Source of the DNA: Nocardia sp. CDC159
GTDB taxonomy: Bacteria; Actinomycetota; Actinomycetes; Mycobacteriales; Mycobacteriaceae
Reading direction: 5' to 3'
Assembly: GCF_023740735.1 (NCBI RefSeq)
Contig: NZ_JAMRXH010000003.1
Span: 547,831 to 611,830, forward strand
Length of the DNA stretch: 64,000 nt
The translations under genes were made by a program, and so were the position numbers. Shown here piece by piece: positions 27,133 through 35,948 of the stretch; the stretch's first letter is position 1, and every line of letters begins with the position of its first letter. A model generated the notes under the pieces. That model saw only the letters and a list, made by a program, of their open reading frames with translations. It had not been told where the DNA came from and made no database searches.

Positions 27133-28152
27133 CTAGCGGCGTGCCGTGACCAACCGGTTCTGATACCAAAAGGCGGTGCTGCCGATATCGGCGTTCTCCA
27201 GCGGCAGGTAGCGCCCGTTGTCGCCCCAGCCCAGCGCCTGGATGGTGACCCGCATGCTGCGCTGGAAGCAGATGGGGTCGCGCACGTGCCACCGGAACAG
27301 GCCGAAACGCTGATACGGCTCGTAGATCCGATCCGGCGGCAGCGCCTGGATGAAGCCGAGGTAGGGCGTGGAGTAGGTGGTGTAGCGCCCGCCCAGATCG
27401 AAGTTCCACGCCCCGCCCACATAGTCCTCGGTGCCGGTGCCGCAGATGGTGGGGAATTCGGTGTCGCCGTCGAAGTAGAACTTCATCTCGCCCTCACCCC
27501 ACCACCGCGGCGCGTTCGGCTGGATGGCCAGATAGGTCCCGACGTAGCGGCCCGGCCCGGGCACCTCGTCGAGCAGGGTGTGGATGGCCGGACGACCGAG
27601 CGGATTGCGATGGCGCCACGTGGCATGCAGATAGCCCGCCTCGCGCGGCACGTCCTGCTCGAGGTAGGTCACCTGGTAGTACACCGGCACCATCCGGTCG
27701 GCGTGGTTGGTCAGCTCGATCCGGGCGTGGGCCCGAAACGGCATGGGCCAGTAGCTGTTCAGCCCGCCCGCGGGCGCAACCACCATCATCTCGGAGTTCA
27801 CCAGCGCCAGCTCGCCCCAGGCGTTGCAGAAGAACGACCCCAGGGGCATATCGATCGCCGGTTCGACCTCGCTGTCCCAGAACACGCGCAGCGTGATCTG
27901 CTGTAGTCGCGTGCGGTCGGTGGTGAGCCAGAAGTGCCGAATGATGCCCGGTCCGGTGATGTCGGCGAGGACGGCCGTCGCCCCTGCCTGCAGGTGGATC
28001 GAGGGCGAGACCTTCCAGCCGATGCCCAGATCGCGCGCCGCCTCCGCACCCGTCCCGGTGGTCGCGCGCCCACCCTGGCCCGGCGCACCCGTGGGGTTCT
28101 CCGCGCTGATCGAACGGGTCCGTGCCTGATCGAGCCGCCATATCTCGTGCAC
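27133..28152 (-). CDS. GH172 family (DUF2961) glycoside hydrolase-like protein
   Basis: About 339 residues if started at GTG 28152; ATG 28224 or 28260 are alternatives, but the last overlaps the divergent gene. Landmarks of DUF2961: RTRSISAENPTG, ITGPGIIRHFWLTTD, LRVFWDSEVEPAIDMPLGSF, NSYWPMPFRAHARIEL, EGEMKFYFDGDTEFPTICG and GTGTEDYVGGAW, the last holding a glutamate that is catalytic in studied members. GH172 includes enzymes on alpha-D-fructofuranosides and alpha-D-arabinofuranosides. No signal peptide is visible, so it would act inside the cell or on imported oligosaccharides. Confidence 0.85.
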   Translation of the reverse strand: MHEIWRLDQARTRSISAENPTGAPGQGGRATTGTGAEAARDLGIGWKVSPSIHLQAGATAVLADITGPGIIRHFWLTTDRTRLQQITLRVFWDSEVEPAIDMPLGSFFCNAWGELALVNSEMMVVAPAGGLNSYWPMPFRAHARIELTNHADRMVPVYYQVTYLEQDVPREAGYLHATWRHRNPLGRPAIHTLLDEVPGPGRYVGTYLAIQPNAPRWWGEGEMKFYFDGDTEFPTICGTGTEDYVGGAWNFDLGGRYTTYSTPYLGFIQALPPDRIYEPYQRFGLFRWHVRDPICFQRSMRVTIQALGWGDNGRYLPLENADIGSTAFWYQNRLVTARR

Positions 28153-28242
28153 CTTCCAAATTTGACACGCGCGGCGTCCGCGCGGGGCCGATTCGCGGTC
28201 GGTCCCGGGATTTTCACCCACCATCGGTGCCACGATTGAGGG

Positions 28243-29004
28243 GTGACGAGCGATGGCCACGAGATCGCCGAACGATTGGTGCGCGAGCTGTTCCCGCTCG
28301 CCCGCGCGGCCTGGCTGGGCGGCAGTACGGTCGACGGAACCGCCACGGCCACATCGGATCTGGACATCACCGTGCTACTGGACGGCCCGCCCGCCCCGTA
28401 TCGGGAGTCGCTGCACTACAACGGCTGGCCGGTGGAGCTGTTCGTGCACACCGATGCCGCGATGGAGTATTTCTTCACCCGCGAGACCGAGCGGCGACGG
28501 CCGAATACGCTCCGGCTGGTCGGCGAGTCGCTGCTCCTGCTCGACCACGACGGCAGCGGCGGGCGACTGCGCGAACTCAGCCGGCGCAGGCTCGCCGCCG
28601 GGCCGAAACCGTTGAGCGGCAGGGAACTACGCGCGGCGCGCTACGGGCTCACCGATCTGCTCGACGATCTGATCGGCGCCGACCACGCCGATGAGCGGCT
28701 GCTGATCGCCACCTATCTGTGGCACCAGGCCGCCGATCTGCTGCTGGTCGGGCATCGCCGCTGGACCGCGCGCGGTAAGCGGCTGCAGCGGGAACTCGCG
28801 GCCTTCGATCGCGAACACGGCACCGAGTACGCGCGCGAGCTGGCCCATGCCGTGCGCTCGGTCGCCGCGGGCGCCGACGAGCCGATGATCGCGGTCGTCA
28901 CCCGGGTGCTGGATCGCTTCGGCGGCAGGCTGTTCGACGGTTACCGGGCCGCGGGGCCGCCCGTGGACGCGGCACGAGTGGTCCGCACCGATCATGATGA
29001 CTAG
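28243..29004 (+). CDS. Nucleotidyltransferase-domain protein
   Basis: 253 residues from GTG 28243. The N-terminal Pol-beta-like nucleotidyltransferase motif is LGGSTVDGTATATSDLDITV (G-S ... D-x-D, about residues 26-45). The third acidic residue is probably in WPVELFVHTD. The C-terminal half is a helical domain (RRLAAGPKPLSGRELRAARY, then EHGTEYARELAHAV) as in aminoglycoside or kanamycin nucleotidyltransferase relatives. Substrate unknown; resistance is possible but not shown. Its end overlaps the next gene by 11 bp. Confidence 0.75.
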   Translation: MTSDGHEIAERLVRELFPLARAAWLGGSTVDGTATATSDLDITVLLDGPPAPYRESLHYNGWPVELFVHTDAAMEYFFTRETERRRPNTLRLVGESLLLLDHDGSGGRLRELSRRRLAAGPKPLSGRELRAARYGLTDLLDDLIGADHADERLLIATYLWHQAADLLLVGHRRWTARGKRLQRELAAFDREHGTEYARELAHAVRSVAAGADEPMIAVVTRVLDRFGGRLFDGYRAAGPPVDAARVVRTDHDD

Positions 29005-29773
29005 CGTTCGCGTCGTGACTTCTCTCGACACGACGGTCGTGCGCGCGGCACTGCTCGACGAGACCGACCGACTGGCCGAACTCTATCTCGACGCCGACCC
29101 GGCCACACCCATTCCCACCTGCCCGGACTGGACGCTGGCCAATCTGGTCGCACACGTCGGCGGCGGACATCGCTGGGCCGCCGCCATGATCACCGACCGC
29201 GCCACCGAATTCCTCGATTTCGCACAGGTTCCCGAGATCCGCCGCCCGCGCGAGGTCGCCGCGGCGGCGGCCTGGCTGCGCGAGGGCGCGCGCGTGGTGA
29301 TCGACGCAATCGACGCCACCGGGCCGGAAGTGCCGGTGTGGACGCCGTTTTCGCAGCCGCGGCCGAGCGAGTGGTGGGTGCGCCGCCGCCTGCACGAGAC
29401 GACCGCTCATCGCGCCGACGCCCTGCTGGCCCTCGGCCGCGAGGTCGATCTCGACCCAGCCCTGGCCGCCGACGGCATCTCGGAGCTGCTGGGGCTCATG
29501 GCCATGGGATCGCCGCGTTTCGGGACGCCCCTGGACGAGGGGATCACCCTGTCGCTGCACGCCACCGACGATGCCGATCACTGGCGAATTCGCCGGTCCG
29601 GCAGCGTGATCGAATGGGATGCCGACACCGCGCCCACCACCGCCGAGCTCGCCGCCACGGCCGCGGACCTGTTCCTGGTGCTGCTGCGCCGAATTCCGGT
29701 CGAGCAGCCGCGCGTTCGCATCTCCGGCGATCCGTCGGTGGTCACCACCTGGCTGGAGCGCACCGCGTTCTGA
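28994..29773 (+). CDS. Mycothiol-dependent maleylpyruvate isomerase family protein
   Basis: 259 residues. N-terminal DinB-like bundle with PTCPDWTLANLVAHVGGGHR, the family W-T-x-x-x-L-x-x-H-(V/L) metal-binding stretch, and LHETTAHRADALLALG with the later metal His. The C-terminal domain has LHATDDADHWRIRRSG and DLFLVLLRRIP, matching the SCP2-like tail of these enzymes. Members use mycothiol as thiol cofactor, which is restricted to actinobacteria. Start could also be ATG 28997 or GTG 29013; coupling with the nucleotidyltransferase is suggested by overlap. Confidence 0.85.
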   Translation: MMTSVRVVTSLDTTVVRAALLDETDRLAELYLDADPATPIPTCPDWTLANLVAHVGGGHRWAAAMITDRATEFLDFAQVPEIRRPREVAAAAAWLREGARVVIDAIDATGPEVPVWTPFSQPRPSEWWVRRRLHETTAHRADALLALGREVDLDPALAADGISELLGLMAMGSPRFGTPLDEGITLSLHATDDADHWRIRRSGSVIEWDADTAPTTAELAATAADLFLVLLRRIPVEQPRVRISGDPSVVTTWLERTAF

Positions 29774-29792
29774 CCGGCGCGTCGCCCCGAGT

Positions 29793-30260
29793 TCAGCGCA
29801 GCGGCAATCCGGGCCAGCCGTACGCGGACGGCCCGGTGGCCGGGCCCGCCACCGGGGTCGGACCGGTCGGCGTCGAACCGGGTTGGGGCGCGGCGAAACC
29901 CGGGATCTTCTCGGCCAGTTCCCGCCGCACCGCGTCCATGTCCAGCCACATGATCTGCTGCACGACGTCCTCGAGCTGGGCCGCGGTCTGGAAGCCCGGA
30001 TTCGAGTACACCAGCAGGCCCTCACGATAGGCCTGCAGCGTCGGCAGACTGCTGATCTGCGCGGCGGCGGTCAGGGCGGGCTCGGCCTCGGTGTCGACCG
30101 TGCCGTGCACGATGTCGAGGTGCAGCCTCGACGATTCCTCGTAGATGGGCGCGAAGCGACTGCACCAGCCACACCAGTCCGCCCAGAAGTCCACCAGCAC
30201 GATCGCACTGCTGGACACCGTCCGCTGAAAGTTCTGCTCGGTCAGCACCTGCGTGGACAT
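29793..30260 (-). CDS. Thioredoxin-like protein with WCGWC active site and Pro-rich tail
   Basis: 155 residues from ATG 30260. Thioredoxin fold: VLVDFWADWCGWCSRFAPIY (active cysteines C30 and C33), then SLPTLQAYREGLLVYS with the cis-proline. The dipeptide between the cysteines is GW instead of the usual GP, which should shift the redox potential. After residue 120 comes a tail rich in Pro, Gly and Thr (PGSTPTGPTPVAGPATGPSA). No signal peptide, so cytoplasmic. It is 31 bp downstream of the FGGY kinase at 30292-31770 and convergent with the mycothiol enzyme. Confidence 0.8.
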   Translation of the reverse strand: MSTQVLTEQNFQRTVSSSAIVLVDFWADWCGWCSRFAPIYEESSRLHLDIVHGTVDTEAEPALTAAAQISSLPTLQAYREGLLVYSNPGFQTAAQLEDVVQQIMWLDMDAVRRELAEKIPGFAAPQPGSTPTGPTPVAGPATGPSAYGWPGLPLR

Positions 30261-30291
30261 GGGCGCATTGTCCCATGATCGGCGCGTCCCG

Positions 30292-31770
30292 TCACCGGGC
30301 GGCGCGGCGCTGCTGATCGGCGAGGAAATGCGCGGTCTCGCGGGTGGACTCGTAGAGCGCCCGGTAGTGGCGGTAGTACTCGTCGTACCCGGCGCTGTGC
30401 TCGGGGTCCGGGGCCACGGTCGCCACCACCGGATTCCAGTCGGCGGTGTCGATCCCGCTCGCCTCGGCGGCCAGCAGCGCATCGCCCAGGCAGGCGCCGA
30501 CGGTTTCGGCCGGAAGCTGCTGCGGCAGGCCGGTGATATCGGAGACGATCCGCGTCCACAGCCCGCCCTTGGTGCCGCCACCGACCGCGACCAGCCGCCC
30601 CGCCCGACCCCCGGCCGCCGCCATCGCGTCGAGATTGTGCCGCACCCCGTAACCGATCCCCTCCAGCGCGGCCCGGTACAGCTCGGCGCGGCCGTGCCCC
30701 AGGGTGAGCCCGGCGAGCAGGCCGCGGGCGTCGGGATCGAACAGTGGCGTGCGCTCGCCCGCGAAATACGGAACCAGGATCAGCCCGCGACTGCCCACGG
30801 GCACCGCATCGGCCTCGCGCACCAGATCGCCGAACTCCCCGCCCACCAACCGGCGCAGCCAGTCGGTCACCGCACCGGAGGTCGCCATGCCCGCGGCGAG
30901 AGTGTATGTGCCGGGCCAGGTTCCGCAGGTGCCCCACAGCCCCGGATGCGGCCGCGGATCGGTGAGCACCTGCACCAGGAACATGGTGGTGCCGTACATG
31001 ACCATGGCATCGCCGGGCGCGCGCACCCCGACGCTGGCCGCCTCCGCCCAGGCATCGATGGTACCGGTGGTGACCGGCAGCCCGGCCGGAAGTCCGGTGG
31101 CCGCGGCCGCCTCCCGTGTCACCTGCCCGACCCGTTCGGTGGGCCAGGCCAACTCGGGCAGCGGCAGTCCCGGCGCCACCGCATCCGCCCAGTCCGTTGC
31201 CCATTCGCGCCGACGCAGGTCGTACAGGGGGACGCACTGACTGGCCGACTGATGGTCGAGCACGTACCGGCCGGTGAGTCGGTGCACGAGAAACGAACTG
31301 GCCATCAACACCATTCGGGTGCGCACGTAGACCTGCGGCTCGTGCCGGGCCAGCCAGCGCAGCTTCGGCCCGACGGCCTGACTGGTCAGCGGCGAACCCG
31401 CCCGCCGCAGGACCGCCTCCGCCCCCAATTCCTCGTTCAACTCGGCGATTTCGACGGTGGCCCGGGTGTCTACGCCGTAGAGGATCGCCGGGCGCAGCGG
31501 ATTGCCCTCGCCATCGGCGGGCAGCAGGCAGGGACCGATGCCGCTGACCGCGAGCCCCTCCAGTCCACGGCGCTCGTCGTCGGTGCGCACCAGATCGCCG
31601 ACGAGCGCGCGGAACTCGGCCCACCACACCGTCTCCGCATCGTGTTCCACCCAGCCCGGCCGCGGCGTCGAGACCCCGTGCGCCCGTTCGGCCCGGGCCG
31701 TGATGGTGCCGTCCCGATCCACCAGCACGCCCTTGGAGCTGGACGTCCCGATATCGATGCCGAGAAACAT
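30292..31770 (-). CDS. FGGY-family carbohydrate kinase (second copy, different subgroup)
   Basis: 492 residues from ATG 31770 with GGAGG four bases upstream. Motifs: LGIDIGTSSSKGVLVDRDG (phosphate 1), TPRPGWVEHDAETVWW, LAVSGIGPCLLPADG, TIDAWAEAASVGV, MYGTTMFLVQV and AVGGGTKGGLWTRIVSDITG. These resemble the pentulose/gluconate kinase branch more than the other kinase at 24680. It follows the GH43-like gene by 32 bp on the same strand. Together they would release and phosphorylate a sugar; the sugar is not identifiable. Confidence 0.85.
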   Translation of the reverse strand: MFLGIDIGTSSSKGVLVDRDGTITARAERAHGVSTPRPGWVEHDAETVWWAEFRALVGDLVRTDDERRGLEGLAVSGIGPCLLPADGEGNPLRPAILYGVDTRATVEIAELNEELGAEAVLRRAGSPLTSQAVGPKLRWLARHEPQVYVRTRMVLMASSFLVHRLTGRYVLDHQSASQCVPLYDLRRREWATDWADAVAPGLPLPELAWPTERVGQVTREAAAATGLPAGLPVTTGTIDAWAEAASVGVRAPGDAMVMYGTTMFLVQVLTDPRPHPGLWGTCGTWPGTYTLAAGMATSGAVTDWLRRLVGGEFGDLVREADAVPVGSRGLILVPYFAGERTPLFDPDARGLLAGLTLGHGRAELYRAALEGIGYGVRHNLDAMAAAGGRAGRLVAVGGGTKGGLWTRIVSDITGLPQQLPAETVGACLGDALLAAEASGIDTADWNPVVATVAPDPEHSAGYDEYYRHYRALYESTRETAHFLADQQRRAAR

Positions 31771-31802
31771 GATTCCTCCCGCTGGTCGCCCACCAGCATC
31801 CC

Positions 31803-32642
31803 CTATTCGGTGAAGATCAAGGGCGCGATCCACACCCCGCCCTGCCCCCAGCCCGCGTGAGTGACCCACAGCTGCTCGCCGTCGTCGACGACCTCGGCGG
31901 CGTGGGCAGCGATATGACCGACCTTGTCCTCGATCCGGAACGACAGCGGATCATCGCTGCGGAACACCTCGGTGCCCACATAGTCCGGACGTGGCCCGAT
32001 GAACAGATACCAGGAGTCGTTGTGCCACAGCACGAACGGCGATTCGGTATTGCCCGCGAAGGTGCCGGTGCTCGGGTCGGTGTAGGCGATGGCGCGATCG
32101 CTCCACTCCACCAGATCGGTGCTGGTGCGATAGGCCACGACGTGGTTGCCCCCGGCCGGATCGCTGGTCGCGCAGTAGTACATCACCCACCGATCCACCA
32201 GCCACAGCACCATCGGATCGCGAGCGTCGTAGCCGTCGCGGAACAGCGGCCCGTCCGGATGGCGCTGCCAGTCGAACAGATCGGTGGAGGTCGCCAGATT
32301 CATCGCGGTCGCGGTCCGGTCGACGCCGCCGCCGTCGTAGAACATGTGGTACCGCTCGCCGTCGTGCACGACATGCGGCGCCCACAGATGCGTCTCACCG
32401 TAGGACCGGTCGACGATCAGCGCGGGCGGCTGTTTGGTCCACGGACCGAGCAGCTCATCGGCGATGGCGTGGGCGAACTGGGTCTCGTCGAACGGATCGG
32501 CCGGTTCCGGGTGGGTGATGCCGTACAGATGCCAGCGCCCGCATCCGTCCCGGATCAGCGTGTGGTCGTTGATGTACCACTCCCGCTCCTCCCCCACGCT
32601 CGGATCGTAGATGCGCCGAAACGGCCCCGAGGTCACGTCCAT
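31803..32642 (-). CDS. GH43/32/68-like five-bladed beta-propeller glycosidase
   Basis: 279 residues from ATG 32642. The three acidic positions of this clan are visible: INDHTLIRDGCGRWHLYGI (general base or nucleophile Asp), DGYDARDPMVLWL (the R-D-P transition-state Asp) and FAGNTESPFVLWHND (acid Glu). Repeated W-Y/F-x-G patterns mark the blades. Families of this fold cut furanosides such as arabinans, fructans and xylans. No signal peptide, so intracellular unless exported otherwise. It heads the transcript with the FGGY kinase and the thioredoxin-like gene. Confidence 0.8.
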   Translation of the reverse strand: MDVTSGPFRRIYDPSVGEEREWYINDHTLIRDGCGRWHLYGITHPEPADPFDETQFAHAIADELLGPWTKQPPALIVDRSYGETHLWAPHVVHDGERYHMFYDGGGVDRTATAMNLATSTDLFDWQRHPDGPLFRDGYDARDPMVLWLVDRWVMYYCATSDPAGGNHVVAYRTSTDLVEWSDRAIAYTDPSTGTFAGNTESPFVLWHNDSWYLFIGPRPDYVGTEVFRSDDPLSFRIEDKVGHIAAHAAEVVDDGEQLWVTHAGWGQGGVWIAPLIFTE

Positions 32643-32740
32643 ATCGCCACCGTGCCCGCCGACCCCACCGGTCCCCGTGACGACACGCCGCGTGTCCGCG
32701 ATCACCCGATGATTCGCGCGGGCGGGGTTATTCCTCCAGT

Positions 32741-32917
32741 ATGGGCCGACATCCCCGGCGCACGCCGTGCTACGGCGTGCTGATGCTCATCGCCGCGATG
32801 CTCGGCGGGTTCGGTGTGCAGCAGCTGCCGTGGCTCGCCCTGCGCGTGGCCGGGTATGTCGCGCTCGTGGCGCTGGGCCTGATCGGCTTCGTCTTGACCT
32901 TCCGCGACTACTCCTGA
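32741..32917 (+). CDS. Small two-helix membrane protein
   Basis: 58 residues from ATG 32741, with CCTCCAG just upstream but no good Shine-Dalgarno. After a basic start (MGRHPRRTPCYG) there are two hydrophobic segments, about residues 13-25 and 37-53 (AGYVALVALGLIGFVLTF), ending RDYS. The stop abuts the convergent lipoprotein gene with no gap. Size and composition are those of small Nocardia membrane proteins of unknown role. Confidence 0.55.
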   Translation: MGRHPRRTPCYGVLMLIAAMLGGFGVQQLPWLALRVAGYVALVALGLIGFVLTFRDYS

Positions 32918-34477
32918 TCAGCGCACGGTGATCGGCACCGTGGCGGTTCGGGTCGCGGCCGGGAGTTCGGCCGTGTCCACCAGCAGGATCTCACCGGCGT
33001 CCTGGACGCCGTTCGGCAGCGTCTTGGCCTTCAGTCCGAACGGCGGCTGCTCACCGGTGCTGCCCGCCAGCCCGAAATCGCTGTCGTTGGCGATGTAGAG
33101 CGTCTTGCCGCCGTCGCGGGTCGCCACGCCCTCGATCTTGTCGTGACCGAAGAAACCGCCATCGGCGGCGAGCCCGGTGACCAGACCGGCCAGATCCAGA
33201 TTCGACTTCTTGGCCACCGGCGTGATCCCGGCGCGGCGCAGGGCGTCGATGCCGTCGGCGGTGGACACCGCACCGACGTAGACCTCGAGCGGCTTACCGT
33301 CGACCAGCAGGCCGAGCTTCGGATCGTAGTGCGCGCCCGGCACGGTCGACCGCGGGCCGACATCGGTCGCGCCGGACAGGTCGATGGTCCACAGCTTCTT
33401 GTTCGCCTTGGGCGCGAGCTTGCCGTCGCGCTCGTCGACCACGAAGGTGCTCGGGCCGGTCGCGGTGATCTCGGAGACCGCGAGCTGGCTCTGGGGGTCC
33501 TCGAGCGGGTAGACGAACTCCCGCACCGCCCGGGTGGCGATATCGACGGTCACGATGCGGGTCATCGGCACCTCGCGGGCCGGTCCCGCACCGGGGGCCT
33601 GCAGACCGCTCTGGATCACGCCGACCAGCGTCTTGCCGTCGGGCGTGACGGTCAGGCCCTCCATGCCCTGATTCGGGGTGCGCAGGGAGAGTTCCTGCGG
33701 CAGGCCGCTGCCCGGAGCCAACCGCTCGAGCTCGGTGCCGGTGGCGTCGAAGTGCACCAGGAACGGGCCGTATTCGTCACTGACCCAGAAGGTTCCGTCG
33801 GGCAGGGCGACCAGGCCCTCCGGATCCAGACCGTGATCGGTGGGTGGCAGCGGCGCACCGTCGAGACCGCGCATCGTCTCTCCCGTCGCGGCCGCGGTAT
33901 CGACCAGGCCGTTGAACGGAACGCCCGCCCTGTTCTTCAGCTCGATGGTCGATATCAGGGTCGCCTTGGTCCCGCGCAACTCGAATTTGCCGATCCTGGG
34001 CGCGAAATTCGGTGTGGGCAGTATCTTCTCGTTCTTCTTCGGCCCGTCGGCATTCGGCCCCCGATCGGTGAGTCCGTAGAACTCGTCGGCCGAACCCGGC
34101 ACCGGGGTGAGGGCCGAGCCGAATCCACTGCCCTGCACAGTAACTCCGCCGAACTGCCCGAGCACGGGAATGTCGGTCGTGTAGAGCCGCACGGCCTCGG
34201 TGGTGGTGACGGTGATGCTGTCCGCGCCGGTGTAACCGGCCTGCGGGGTGTACACCAGCGCGCCGTCCCCGCGCCGCTCGATCCGCCCGTGCTGCGGATT
34301 GCCCACGGCCACAGCCGCACTGCCGCCCGCGCGGGCCAGCAGGTCGTCCAGCCCGATGACCAGCGGCCGGTCCTTCTCCGCGTGCAGCCCCCGATCATCG
34401 CCCCCGGACGAGCAGGCGGTCGCCGCGCACAGCACGGCGGCAAGGACGGTGATGGAAATACGGCGATGATCTCTCAC
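32918..34477 (-). CDS. Phytase-like esterase domain lipoprotein
   Basis: 519 residues. N-terminal lipoprotein signal with the lipobox around ATACSSG (C about 22). A short cadherin/Ig-like stretch follows (PQAGYTGADSITVTTTEAV). The main body is the phytase-like esterase propeller: DEFYGLTDRGPNADGP, HGLDPEGLVALPDGTFWVSD, PNQGMEGLTVTPDGKTLVGV, FVVDERDGKLAP and IEGVATRDGGKTLYIANDSD. Such proteins sit at the cell surface and are thought to cleave phosphate esters; no substrate is known here. Divergent from the cupin gene with a 169-bp gap. Confidence 0.85.
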   Translation of the reverse strand: MRDHRRISITVLAAVLCAATACSSGGDDRGLHAEKDRPLVIGLDDLLARAGGSAAVAVGNPQHGRIERRGDGALVYTPQAGYTGADSITVTTTEAVRLYTTDIPVLGQFGGVTVQGSGFGSALTPVPGSADEFYGLTDRGPNADGPKKNEKILPTPNFAPRIGKFELRGTKATLISTIELKNRAGVPFNGLVDTAAATGETMRGLDGAPLPPTDHGLDPEGLVALPDGTFWVSDEYGPFLVHFDATGTELERLAPGSGLPQELSLRTPNQGMEGLTVTPDGKTLVGVIQSGLQAPGAGPAREVPMTRIVTVDIATRAVREFVYPLEDPQSQLAVSEITATGPSTFVVDERDGKLAPKANKKLWTIDLSGATDVGPRSTVPGAHYDPKLGLLVDGKPLEVYVGAVSTADGIDALRRAGITPVAKKSNLDLAGLVTGLAADGGFFGHDKIEGVATRDGGKTLYIANDSDFGLAGSTGEQPPFGLKAKTLPNGVQDAGEILLVDTAELPAATRTATVPITVR

Positions 34478-34646
34478 GCTCGCTGTTTATCGCGTGCAGG
34501 CGACGCGCTGTCGACGGCTGCGTGAACAGCTCGCGCCAGCGGCTTTCGGACATCGCGGGAGTATCCGGAAGAATTCGGACCGTGGTCCGGTTGCCGTGAT
34601 CGGCGGCGCTCGAACGATGACGCCGCCGCGAAACGGAGGAATTGTC

Positions 34647-35111
34647 ATGTCGAAGCCGGTGATCGTGCAGGAGCGCGACGTCGAGGCGGTGACGCTGCCC
34701 GGCGGCGGGGCGTTCTGGCTACTGGAGGACAGCGAGCGGACCGAGGGCCTGTTCGGCGCGAACCGACTGCTGCTGCCCGCGGGGGCGGACGGCACCCGAC
34801 CCCATCACCACGACCGGTCCACCGAGTTCTTCTACATCCTCGGCGGGACAATGGAATTCGTGGTCGACGGCCAGCGCCACAGCGTCACCAGGGGCGGCCT
34901 GGTCGTGGTACCGCCCGGGGTGACCCACGCCTTCGGCGCCGCCCCCGACGGCCCGGCGGAATTCTTCGCCGTACTCACCCCGGGCCTGCCGCGATTCGAA
35001 TACTTCCGCCAGCTCGGCCGCATCGCCCGCGGCGAGGCGGACTGGGACAGCATGGACGGCCTGCACGACCGCTTCGACGTCCATTTCGACGGCGAACCCC
35101 AGTGGCGCTGA
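34647..35111 (+). CDS. Cupin-domain protein
   Basis: 154 residues from ATG 34647 with GGAGGA six bases upstream. The cupin motifs are THHH-like: RPHHHDRSTEFFYILGGTME (motif 1, H-H-x-x-x-x-x-E) and VVVPPGVTHAFG (motif 2 His). The strand FVVDGQRHSVTRGG links them. The metal ligands are therefore present, so either a dioxygenase or a binding protein is possible. The gene starts 28 bp before the secreted GH114 gene's ATG region on the same strand, with no certain link. Confidence 0.8.
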   Translation: MSKPVIVQERDVEAVTLPGGGAFWLLEDSERTEGLFGANRLLLPAGADGTRPHHHDRSTEFFYILGGTMEFVVDGQRHSVTRGGLVVVPPGVTHAFGAAPDGPAEFFAVLTPGLPRFEYFRQLGRIARGEADWDSMDGLHDRFDVHFDGEPQWR

Positions 35112-35139
35112 GCGAGCACACCTGCTTGACTGCTCGACG

Positions 35140-35946
35140 ATGACCACGCTCGCGAATCTGTCCCGGCTCGGCGCGGCGGCGCTGGCCGCCGCCTCCGTAT
35201 TCACCTGTGCCGCCGAGGTTTCGGCGCAGCCCGCGGCGGTGACGCTGCCGCCGCGGGCCGCGGGATTCGACTATCAGATCGGCGGCCCGTACCCCCCGCC
35301 CGCCGGGGTCCGCGTGGTCTCGCGCGACTACTCGGTCGCTCCCGCCGAGGGGCTGTACAACATCTGTTACGTCAACGGTTTTCAGGTGCAGACCGGCGCG
35401 GAGCGCGAATGGGATCCGGATCTGCTGCTGCGCGATGCCAATGGCGAGCTGGTGATCGACGAGGACTGGAACGAGGTACTGCTCGACATCCGCACCGAGG
35501 ACAAGCGGGCTCGCATCGCCGCCAAGGTGAACGGCTGGATCGACACCTGCGCTGCCAAGCGCTACCAGGCCGTCGAACCGGACAACTACGACAGCTACAC
35601 CCGTTCCAAGGATCTGCTCACCGCCGACCAGGCCCAGAGCTTCATCCGCCGCCTGTCGGCCCATGCTCACGCCAGGGGCCTGGCCATCGCCCAGAAGAAC
35701 GCCGCCGAACTGGCCGACAACCGCACCCGAAATGGACTGGACTTCGCCGTCGCCGAGGAATGCGGCGACACCGACGAATGCGAGATCTACGCGAACGCCT
35801 TCGCCGACAACGTGGTCGACGTCGAATACACCGCCGCGGGCCTCTCGGCCGCCTGCGCCGGATTCAAATCCCGAATCAGCATCGTGCGCCGCGACCGAGA
35901 CGTCGTCCCGCAGGGCTCCCCCGGCTACCTCCGCCGTACCTGCTGA
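35140..35946 (+). CDS. Secreted GH114-like endo-alpha-1,4-polygalactosaminidase family protein
   Basis: 268 residues. Signal peptide LGAAALAAASVFTCAAEVSA, likely cut near residue 31. The mature part shows the GH114 barrel: FDYQIGGPYPPPAGVRVVSR, GLYNICYVNGFQ, YQAVEPDNYDSYT (acidic loop), LAIAQKNAAELADN and DFAVAEECGDTDECEIYANA. GH114 enzymes cut galactosaminogalactan-like polymers. Conserved acids are present, so activity is plausible. Cysteines occur in pairs as in exported proteins. A biofilm- or capsule-degrading role is an inference. Confidence 0.75.
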   Translation: MTTLANLSRLGAAALAAASVFTCAAEVSAQPAAVTLPPRAAGFDYQIGGPYPPPAGVRVVSRDYSVAPAEGLYNICYVNGFQVQTGAEREWDPDLLLRDANGELVIDEDWNEVLLDIRTEDKRARIAAKVNGWIDTCAAKRYQAVEPDNYDSYTRSKDLLTADQAQSFIRRLSAHAHARGLAIAQKNAAELADNRTRNGLDFAVAEECGDTDECEIYANAFADNVVDVEYTAAGLSAACAGFKSRISIVRRDRDVVPQGSPGYLRRTC

Positions 35947-35948
35947 CC

